DNA of 64,000 nt. Source: Capniomyces stellatus. Taxonomy: Eukaryota > Kickxellomycota > Harpellomycetes > Harpellales > Legeriomycetaceae. This document shows, piece by piece, positions 55,452-64,000 of this stretch (position 1 is its first letter; the number at the start of each line of letters is the position of its first letter). The stretch lies in NCBI GenBank assembly GCA_001661515.1, contig LUVW01000022.1, positions 304,405 through 368,404 on the forward strand, given 5' to 3'. Below the pieces are notes generated by a model. That model saw only the letters and a list, made by a program, of their open reading frames with translations. It did no database searches and was not told the DNA's origin. The position numbers and the translations under genes were made by a program.

Positions 55452-56144
55452 ACCAAGTTTCAACATATTTTTACCCTTTTCTTTTCTTCATTCAACTACT
55501 TCAGTTCCATTTCTCAATTTTTATTAATAAAACGCTTAGTAAATGATATTAAAGTGTTTACTAATCTCTTGCTTCAATACTTTCACCGTCTTTTACTCGT
55601 TTGGTTTAAGTTAAATCAAAAGTGTAGATTAAAATGCTGTTGACGCATCATTTTGAGTCAACTTGGAAATTAAATGATGTGCATTTAGTAATTTAAACTC
55701 AAATTCCATTTTTAGGCGTTGCGTTACTGCTTGCAATTAGTCTAAATCTTTCTCTTCGAGTCAAAATACTGAAGGTTATGCAAAGTTATGCGAGTCCTAA
55801 GACATCAACGTTTGTTCGTTGGGCCTAGATGTTAGGAATAGCTGATTTGATATTTCAAATTCGTAAGTTTGTGTAAATTGAGTCTGCGTTTTGTCTAAAT
55901 AATAGTTATTATATTGATGCGACTTTGGGTATCATAAATGATAGATAAACTGAGCTTTTAGAAACAGTGTATTGGATATTAAGCTTCACAAAACCAAAAT
56001 AGCTAGTATTATTTTCGGCATTACTAACTCTATTTTTGACTACCAAAGTTAAACTTGACTCGATAATTAAACAATTGGTATAGTTTTGTACAATCGATGA
56101 CAGCTGTTTTCGTTTATAATACAATTCAATAAGCTGGTTGAGAC
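55452..56144. other. intergenic, no gene seen
   Basis: AT-rich DNA between the right duplication arm and the chitinase-like relic. No supported gene. Confidence 0.5.
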
Positions 56145-56918
56145 TTGCAACGGTTATTGTATGCCAATCCAGAATTAAATTGTGCCACGCTCCAGATAGG
56201 ACAGATTGTCTGTTGCTCATCAGGGACCAAGCCGTCGCTGGTCCCAAAACCAAATACCGATGGATCGTGTTATTCGTACACGGTTAAGGCAGGTGATGGA
56301 TGTTCGCTGATGGCAACCAAGCACGAACTGACAGTTGAAAAGATTGAACAGCTCAATGTCAACACGTAGATGTGGGAGGGGTGTTCCAAACTACAGGTTA
56401 GCCAGAATATTTGTTTGTCCACCGGAAAACCACCCTTGCCCAACATAAACCCTGACTTGGAGTGTGGGCTTCAGTCAGTGGAAAACAAGACCTGTCCATT
56501 GAAGCTGTGCTGCGGAAAGTGGGGATTCTGTGGATTTGACAGTGAGTTCTGCAAACTGCCAACAGGTGCACCAGGAACAGGGTGCCAGTCAAACTGCAAC
56601 ATGAATGTACCAGCGTCATCAGTAGTATGCTCAAATGTGATGAGCATCAAGGTTGGGTACTATGAGTCCTGGGCAGCCACACGGAGCTGCAAGAAATATC
56701 TGCCTAAATACATTGATTCGATGCAGTGGACCCATCTCCACGTGGCGTTTGGAGGGATTGAGTCGAATGGCCAGTTGACATTGGATAGTCCGCTAAACAG
56801 CCAGCTAAGCGAGTCGACAGCACTCAAGCTGAAGAATCCAAATCTGAAGCTTATTTTATCGCTAAGTGGGCGGGCATTAAATGATCCTGGACCAACAGCC
56901 AAGGCGTTCCCAATGTAA
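56145..56918 (+). pseudogene. relic of a LysM / chitin-binding / GH18 chitinase-like gene (class of zymocin-type alpha subunits)
   Basis: One frame runs 56145-56918 with an in-frame TAG at 56367-56369. Before the stop is a LysM-like block (CYSYTVKAGDGCSLMATKH). After it come the end of that LysM (ICLSTGKPPLP), a type 1 chitin-binding domain (CPLKLCCGKWGFCG...FC) and the beginning of a GH18 barrel (VGYYESWAATRSCKKYLP, HLHVAFGGI). It then ends abruptly before the catalytic DxxDxDxE segment, which is absent. There is no signal peptide at the start. Fungal proteins with this order are secreted chitinases, some being the chitin-binding subunit of killer toxins. The internal stop and the loss of both ends show a dead gene. 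Confidence 0.82.
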
Positions 56919-57658
56919 ACAGTAATAAAGTCTATACAGACATTTTGAAGTAAATTGAAAGTACAAGACGAAGTAGGAACGATATAACGGGATTGTTTGA
57001 GAGTATGTTTGATAATATTGGCACAAAATATTTAAAAGTAGATAAAGTGACTGATTTTGAACATATTTATGAAGGTATGGGCATCAAATGAGAACATATT
57101 TCCGATGCAAGAGAAGCAATTATCGTTAAAAGAATTGAGTTGATTAGTGGGAGAATTAAAGAAACAAAAATCAGATACAAGAATGTAGTGCCAAAAAATG
57201 TTTTTAGCAACTTAAAACAGACAATAAAATACAAAAAAATAATATCAGAAGGTTATACTGTTTCACCTAACCCTGATAAAAGTAAAATGCCAGAAAACTA
57301 TTCTGATGATCTAAGTGAAGCGCAAACGGAAGACAAAAAGAGAAAACTGGATGCTATTGAAGGTGGTGATGGGTCATCAAGTTCTAATTCCAATAAAGGA
57401 ATTGTGGGATGCGATTAAGTCAAATATCAAAATAGAGTATAGAAGACTTAATATTAATACAGTTTACGCTTTCACATTACGCATTATTTTCAATTCGACG
57501 TCTAACAAATAACTTGAATAAACCAATAGATAACCCAGCAAGGCGTTTTCAACAAAAAAAAAAAAAAGAAACATTTCCCAATTAATCGCCAGTACAACCC
57601 TTTGTGGTCCATTACTTCTTATTCAATTACAATGACTTTAGTATATTCAACGTCGCAA
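56919..57658. other. decayed coding-like sequence after the chitinase relic
   Basis: Short plus-strand open stretches (about 56935-57090 and 57140-57418) interrupted by stops encode polar, Lys/Glu/Ile-rich peptides, one ending in a DDLSEAQTEDKKRKLD-like acidic/basic stretch. They may be the eroded distal part of the chitinase-like gene or a second relic; no family is recognised. 57540-57560 is an A-rich run. Confidence 0.35.
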
Positions 57659-60600
57659 CTAGTCTTCGTTGGTGGGTTTGCGACTGGTCATGATGGCAGA
57701 GGATAAAGCGTCTTCGTATAAGGAGGGAAAATGATCGGTGACAACGGTGATGCAAGTTTCAAGGACATCAAGAACCCTGGAGTTGGTGAGGTTGTAGACA
57801 AAGGTGTCGTGGAAAGGTGCTGGTAGCTTTTTGCCTGAACTGGACGACTTTTGTACTTGGGTAGGCACAAAGCTATCGTCGGTAGTAGCTGTGGAGGAGG
57901 AGGCTACGGTAGTTGCAGATTTCTTGACGACTGGTTTGGATAGCGTGGGTGATGCTGGTGAGATTGATCGTGATTTTGAGTCGAGGTTTTCTTTGTTTAG
58001 CTTGTTGAACTGCGAAATGATACTTTTTTTGTTCGAGTCCAACACTCCGTCCTTGTCAATTTGTCTAATCAGCTCCTTTTCTATTCTCAAAAACTCACTA
58101 AAGTCGTACTCCTCCTCTCTATTTTCACTGCTGGCCCTCCTACTGCCTTTTCTAGCTGGAAACGCTGACATTTTAGAACTTTTTTCGCCCAGGTCGCCGT
58201 TTAAGCCAGTGCTGCTCGTTCCAGATAAAGGCACGTCGCTCGACAGGTTCACTTTGGCAGTGTTTGGCAGTGAATACGACTGCATTTCATACCTGTCAAC
58301 GCTTAGCATAGACCCGCCATTTCCGCCGTTGTTAATTTTTACTCCTGTCAGCCCCGACTTTGACCTCGGCCGATTTACAATCATGGAGTTTGTATTTTCA
58401 GCTGCTTTATCTGTAGTGGTGTTGATATTTTTGGTATGGATATCAAACCCTGATATCGAGTTCAACTCGTTGCTACAGTCGTCGTTAAATTCGTTCAATA
58501 TAATATCTGAAGATTTTGATTTCCTCGTCAGCAATTCACTCTTAACCAGTTTTGTTTTCTTCTTGGATCCCAACTTTCCTGCCTTTGCATCCATTTCAAC
58601 CTCGTCGTTTTCTTCTCCAACGTACTGTTTACTCTGACCTCCATTTGGCTTGTAAGGCTCATCAAACAGCTGATTGTATAGTTTTATCGACACATTTGAT
58701 CTTTCAATTTGGTTTATGTGCGTGTCTTGATATCTGATGTGGAATAGCTTTCCTGGGATCGACAGCTTCATGTTGATGTTTGCCTTGAGCACTTTATTTT
58801 GTATTTCTACTAACCGGTTCATTTTTTCAAGCTTTTTCCGTTGTGACTCGACCTTGGTTTCAAATTGCTATAAAAATCACAACCACAACCAAAAATAAAA
58901 AAAATAAAAATACTGAATTGGTTTAAATCAGCTCTAAAATCAAAGGGCTTACCAGCCAAATATCAAATAGGCAATGAATGGGCTTGTTGCTTACGTTTGC
59001 TAGTGTCTGGGTGATGCTATTCGATTGGCCATATGCAGCTTCGGCAACGTACTTCATGTCGATAAATGCGCCATAGGACATGGAGGGGATTATGTCTCGG
59101 TTGTGGATGAACGTGTAAATCGAGTATTCCTCATTCAAGTCCTCCTCGCGGCTTTTGTCAGCCAAGTCGGTTGACACGCAGGGTAAACTCCCGTAGCAAT
59201 AGGCGCTGAATTTAAAATTTGCGCGGAATATTCCCAATTTGTGGAATCCTTCTCGTTGGTGTCTTATCATCAACATCAACAACGAAACCGTTGCCCCACC
59301 CAAAGAATGTCCGGTAAACACAATGTTTGTGATGTGGTTGACTTTTGCGTAGGCCAGCATCAACGGCAGCACTTTAACAAACAACCACTGAGCCATCGAT
59401 CTAACCCCACTATGAACCAACCCGCCATTCCACTTTTCGTACTCGCAAGTCAAGTCAACCAACAAGTCTTCAGTGCTCAATGTTCCTCGAACTGACAAAA
59501 CAATCGCCTTTTGTTCTCTATCAACAGAAACAAAGTAGCTGGGCATAAACACCTTGTTGCTTCTAAAGTCGTAGCCCAGCATGTCTTCCTCTTTGATTCG
59601 CAAGTACTGCCGGGCACTATACGCATCAGAGTTTGTTTTCGCACCTTCAAGCAAGCTAGTGCCCCTGTTGAACAGGAAAATCAGTCTCCAGCCCTATTTC
59701 GCACCAAAAACGCTTTCAGTTCACTTTGTCTAATCTTTGGTTTAAAATCTAGTTTGCGTATACTTACATAGGCCGCAAGTGCATATCTCGAGTAGTGGGC
59801 TGGTTTTTCTAGTTCGGCAGCTGAAACTGGCTCCTTTATATGCTCAAAAGTCCGCACACTATCCAGCACAATATATACACCGTTGTTAAACACACTCGAT
59901 TTTTATAAGCGCAATAATATGTGAACACAAAGTAACACATGGTAAAACATACCTTGTGTAGTCTGGGTCGTTTTGGAAATTGTACAGCTCCATTCCACCA
60001 TATAACAGCTGTGCTTTGGTGAGACCAACGTTCTGAAACTAATCAAACAACAAACAACACAAATTAATACGCATTTTGCAATCAATGGACACGCTGTAAA
60101 TGAAGTGATCGAGTTTAAAACTTACATATGTGGTGATTATCCTGATGACGTTGGAAATGGTTTTTGCAAACGAAAGTGCCGAGTTGGTGGAAATGTCGGG
60201 TTCAAGCAGCTTGTCTCTATCTAGATCACCGTCAATAGGAATCTGCTGTTGGTCAGTGCCAGCTGTGTCGGTAGTTCCATCCTCATAGCTTTCTGGACCT
60301 GTTTCCGAGTCCAATTTAAACTCGGGTTTACTGGGCTTTACTGGTTCGTTGCTATCACTATAGCCAAAAACGTCTGAAAACCATCCAGTAACCCCCGTTG
60401 GTTTGTCCGACTTTTTAGACGCTCCAGATTCGTTTTTGTTTGACTGAGGTTTGAGATCCGACATCGAGCTCTTGTTGTCCACTTTGCTAAACCCGATGGC
60501 CTCGGTTGAACTTGAAATGCCTGTTTGGACTCTATCGGCACTCAAGGATGCTGCTCCAGGTTTTGATTTCATCTCTGCTTTATTCGTTTCACTTTGTGTT

Positions 60601-61943
60601 TCGTCCGGATTTGCTTTGGTTTTATTCAGGCTCTGCTTTTCCTTGTACTTGCCCAAGTACAGCTCATACTCGTTGCTAAATTCCAGCAGAAGCATGTTGT
60701 CCGACAGTCCTTTGCTAATAAGCTTCTCTGCCTCCTTTTGAAGTTTCTTTAGTCCCTCGCTTGCATGGCTTGAGTGTGAAATCTTTGTGTTTGGAGACAA
60801 AATGTGTTCAGGGTCCTCTGCCTTCTGGTATCGATAGTTCAGCCTCACTTGTATTTTTCCTATTACTCCGTTATCGTCGAGCTTGCCATTTTTGGGCTTA
60901 TCAACGTGTTTGTTTGCCAAAGGATCAATACTTCTCGATTTGTCTAATACTTCAAAGTCCCTAATACCAATTCAAACAAACCTCAATTATCAACACTATC
61001 ACTTTTACAAATTATGTGTTATATTGTGTAGACTTTTTTTTTATGATATTAACACAAATGATGGTTATTGAAACACAAACTTACTTTGTAAACACTTCGG
61101 GCGAGCCCTCCAGCTCAGTTAGCTTTATCTCTAAGCTTCCTACTAGTCTGTTTGGGAAGAAAACATTGCTTTCGTATATATCCATCTAATTATTGGTTCG
61201 TTATTAAGCATTCCAGTTACAATAACTATAGTTAGCAAATTTAAAAAATTCACCAAAAGACTCAAAAAAGCCTCAACACAAGAATAGTTGATTAAATAAA
61301 AACAAGGGATGGAGGGGGGGGTGGGGGGAGAAAGAACGAGAAAAGTAGAACGAGTTGAATTCAACTTACTTTAATTCTTCCAAACAACTGTTGGTGATAC
61401 GAAACCACAAACTCGAATCCTTGGTGCCATGACAAATTAAAATTTTCTGAAGTAGATGTTTGGAAGGCTTGGTCTATGTAATTTATAACCAAAAAGTGTT
61501 ACTAAGTCAGTAAATCCAGCTTGTTAACTCATTGCAGTATTAAGTTTTAACAGTTTTAGACAGTAAAATGGCAATATTAAATGCATAAATAAAGTACTAG
61601 CATACCTCCAAACTGAATAATTACAAAAGCCTTTCGGACATGTTGATTCATTACTAAATCTTTAACAAAAACCTGCATCACTCCATCAGGCACTCTGTAC
61701 AGGTTTAATGGATGATTGCTTAACATCCGCATCACTATTTATTTTTGTTGAATTTGAGGGGGGTTTTTTTTCAGTCTTATTTGAATAAAGATGTTTTTCA
61801 TTAATAGCATTATTCGGTTGTTGCAAAGTCATTATTTTCTAAAGTGAATAAACTATGCAAGCGGCTTTTTTTGTTTATAAATCATTAGTGTGTTATATAG
61901 CTGCGGTTTGGGGTTTTGTAGACTTACTTGGGCTGTCGCTCAT
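57659..61943 (-). CDS. C2-domain class 3 lipase, sn1-specific diacylglycerol-lipase-like, nine exons
   Basis: Exons by splice motif and phase: 61928-61943, 61606-61734, 61370-61473, 61085-61185, 60126-60960, 59953-60038, 59768-59894, 58953-59693 and 57659-58867. All junctions keep frame, giving about 1115 residues. The N-terminal exons form a C2 domain (YRVPDGVMQVFVKDLV, LSWHQGFEFVVSYHQQLFG, NRLVGSLEIKLTELEG, GVIGKIQVRLNYRY). A polar, probably disordered linker follows. The alpha/beta-hydrolase part starts LAAYGWRLIFLFNRG and has the nucleophile elbow GHSLGG (Ser near 594). A candidate Asp lies in HNRDIIPS (near 667) and a His in KPIHCLFD (near 707). A long regulatory tail follows, containing KLSIPGKLFHI and DHFPSLYEDAL, as in DAG lipases. 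By family it hydrolyses diacylglycerol at the sn-1 position at membranes; C2 binding to lipid or calcium is inferred. Confidence 0.87.
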
Positions 61944-63242
61944 TTTACTATAGTTATTTATTTATACTCCTTCAATTCAACGAATCCAAACGTCTTGGTA
62001 AATAAAAAAACGCAATGTAATTCTCTCGTCACTTTTAGCAATATGTATGCCTTTGGCAAGTAAAAAATACAATTCGTTATCTCGAGTTAATGTTTATCAA
62101 TAAAGCTTGTAAAAAACAAAAACTGGTGCTCTTCGTGTCGCGGTGTATTTGTCTGCTTAGTTGGTTTATACTATGTAAATGATGGGTTTTCGTTCGCTCA
62201 ATATTAGTTGGTTGTACTTGGCATTGCTTTACTTTGTTTGAAAGAAAGTTTGTTGGAATTTATAAAAATAACGCAAAGGGATTTCAAATTAAATCAAGAC
62301 TCGGATTGCTTACTTTTAGTTGACAGGGAATATTCAAGCACCAGGAGTATTCTAAAGTGGTAGTGATATTAGTGTATGTTTATACTTTGTATTTCGCCAT
62401 TAAAATTCGGCTAAAAGTTCTAATGAAACAGTGTTTTTGGTATTTGAAAAAGTCCGAATAGTTCTTTTAAATTAAAGCCAAGTAACTGAGTTTTAAAGAA
62501 AGTGGTAAGTTAAAGTTGGTTTAACGATTTTATTAGCCAACTTTTTAGCCAATTTTAATTTAATTAATCTCGGATTTGTAATAAATAGACCAAATATTAG
62601 TGGCCTTGGTCGGAATGGATTCTATAAATGAATGTGAAACCATTGGTTTGGGTGGCTATTAGAGGTTAAATAAAGTCAAGAGAAAAAAAAACCAAAATAA
62701 AAGCAGTATTAATTAACAGTTTACATAAATGCATTACAGCACATTTAGCAACAGCTTTAACCAAATTTGATCACATACATCGCCTCTCTCGCTTCCATGA
62801 CCAACAGTCCCATTTACGCACTTTATTGACAAGTTTGAAATCGTTAATTCAACTGTTTACCAAAATAATAGTGAAAACGTATCTGTAAAAAAAGAAAAGA
62901 AACTGCGAAAAAAGTGAAAAGCAACAAATACAGATTAAAATGAACATGTGAACTTTGCATCGTTGATGGTCAGGCAAATAGATTTGGTGTCAATCCAGGT
63001 CAGATTAGCAAAGTTGAACAAATCGGAAACCAGAAAGTCATCTAATTATAAAAAAATAACTCGAATTTATAAATCAAGTGACAATTATACGATATTCCGA
63101 GGTAAGGTGACAAGTAAAACAATAACATACAAGTAAAACAATAACATACAAGTAAAACAATAACATACAAGTAAAACAATAAAATACAAAACAAAGAGTG
63201 CAAATACAAATACAAATACAACAAATGTGTGGATAGCAAGCA
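61944..63242. other. intergenic, no gene seen
   Basis: 1.3 kb AT-rich DNA between the lipase start and a partial minus-strand gene. It contains the lipase promoter and a 19-bp tandem repeat (63111-63187). Confidence 0.5.
63111..63187. repeat. 19-bp tandem repeat, four copies
   Basis: Four near-perfect copies of CAAGTAAAACAATAACATA. It lies just downstream of the stop of the partial gene that runs off the window. Confidence 0.9.
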
Positions 63243-64000
63243 TTAGATTACTTTACCTAGAATATTGATAAATTGGCTAGGAATCTTCATAGATTTGACT
63301 GGGGTAGTGATGGTTTTGATGATGGCAGGGTTGGCAGTGTCGCTAATGTTGACATCAAACAAATCCAAGCCTTCAAACTGACCTTCAGATCCACCATCGC
63401 CACTACCCGTAGAGCGTTCGCGTGACTTGAGTTGTCCTACACTCGGCATAGAATGCAAGCTGTGGCTATCACTGGGGTTCAGATTGTTTGTGCGGATGCT
63501 GGTGCCATCGTTCTGATTGGTCGCGGTTTGGCTGAAAGTGAACATATTGGTATTTGGTGTTTTTGGCGACATGGAGGCAGCAGGGCTTTTAGAAAACAGG
63601 TTAAAAGAGTTTGAAAAGCTTTTCAGAATCGAACTGTTTAGCTTGTATATTGTGATCAGCCCGTAAACATCATCATTGTCAGCCGCATTCTCACTGCCCT
63701 CAGCCAACGCCTCAGTATTTGGAATTTTAACCTGGAAGGACGAGGTTGAGCCTGCAGCTTTGCCTGAGCTAGCACGCAAACTAGAGTTCGGATCCGTGCT
63801 TTGTGCGGCACTGGACTTGGTTGAAGACAAAATCGAAACACCAACAATAATGAAGCAGGCTATATACGACCCATTGTTGGAAATCGCCAGCACTACAGTA
63901 GCAGAGTTTGTGGACGTATCAATGACAGTGACTTTAGCCACGTTTTCTATGTCAAGAACCCTGATTACACCCGATACAGACCCAACAGCAACAATCGAAT
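63243..64000 (-). CDS. C-terminal part of an unidentified protein with beta-propeller-like sequence, runs off the window
   Basis: The minus-strand frame is open from the window edge to 63243. Its visible start resembles a WD/beta-propeller blade (IVAVGSVSGVIRVLDIENVAKVTV split over the blade, then VVLAISNNGSYIACF). A Ser/Thr/Asn-rich, low-complexity insertion follows (FSKSPAASMSPKTPNT and similar), then FEGLDLFDVNISD, and the frame ends near FINILGKVI. A CTAG|GTAAAG sequence at the end could be a splice donor, so the annotated stop may be inside an intron. The N-terminal majority lies outside the window, so I do not name the family; Sro7/tomosyn-like or vesicle-traffic propellers are possible but unproven. 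Confidence 0.55.
   Translation of the reverse strand, partial: SIVAVGSVSGVIRVLDIENVAKVTVIDTSTNSATVVLAISNNGSYIACFIIVGVSILSSTKSSAAQSTDPNSSLRASSGKAAGSTSSFQVKIPNTEALAEGSENAADNDDVYGLITIYKLNSSILKSFSNSFNLFSKSPAASMSPKTPNTNMFTFSQTATNQNDGTSIRTNNLNPSDSHSLHSMPSVGQLKSRERSTGSGDGGSEGQFEGLDLFDVNISDTANPAIIKTITTPVKSMKIPSQFINILGKVI

Noticed and set aside
63111..63187. Tandem 19-bp repeat as a CRISPR array
   Set aside because: Units abut directly with no spacers, and the genome is eukaryotic.
1..64000. tRNA and rRNA genes
   Set aside because: No stretch showed a convincing internal-promoter B box (GGTTCGAnTCC) with cloverleaf pairing; a covariance-model scan would be decisive.

Overview
The window looks like a low-GC, intron-containing fungal nuclear genome from a draft assembly: there is one 26-base run of N inside a poly-C tract and one lone n. 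The fungal assignment rests on an AreA/Gln3-type GATA factor with an N-terminal LWRLY...[14 protein letters not shown] block, an Ugo1-like mitochondrial carrier, a Spc3-type signal peptidase subunit, a LysM/chitin-binding/GH18 relic and a 7TM-RGS protein. Genes carry several short introns with GTAAGT-like donors. This fits an early-diverging (zygomycete-grade, perhaps Kickxellomycotina) fungus better than a yeast; the lineage is inference.

Layout. 0.1-7 kb: a PHYHD1-like dioxygenase and anaphase-promoting complex subunit 4, both on the minus strand and reconstructed here from several exons. 7.2-8.7 kb: a non-LTR retrotransposon remnant and a secreted tandem-repeat protein. 8.7-14.3 kb: a gene-poor AT-rich stretch. 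14.3-20.3 kb: a WKF-domain nucleolar-type protein and a large GATA factor, followed by about 3.6 kb of apparently non-coding DNA. 23.9-26.7 kb: a small unrecognised protein and an ARL1-type GTPase with two adjacent microexons. 28.8-37.5 kb: a 7TM-RGS protein, a truncated retroelement copy, SPC3, and SMC5. 38.9-55.5 kb: a 3.6-3.7 kb inverted duplication, each arm carrying an F-box plus ankyrin-repeat gene; between the arms lie complex I 30 kDa subunit, a DDX21-type helicase, a retroelement 3' end and the Ugo1-like gene. 56-64 kb: a broken LysM/chitin-binding/GH18 gene, a nine-exon C2/class 3 lipase resembling sn1-specific diacylglycerol lipases, and the end of an unidentified gene that runs off the window.

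Most genes are unrelated housekeeping functions (cell cycle, chromosome maintenance, Golgi traffic, secretion, respiration, ribosome biogenesis, mitochondrial fusion, lipid signalling) and do not form a pathway. The accessory, fast-changing parts are the inverted F-box/ankyrin pair, the retroelement fragments, the repeat-rich surface protein and the decayed chitinase-like gene. I found no convincing tRNA, rRNA or CRISPR array. Intron-exon structures were worked out by eye from splice motifs, reading phase and family resemblance.
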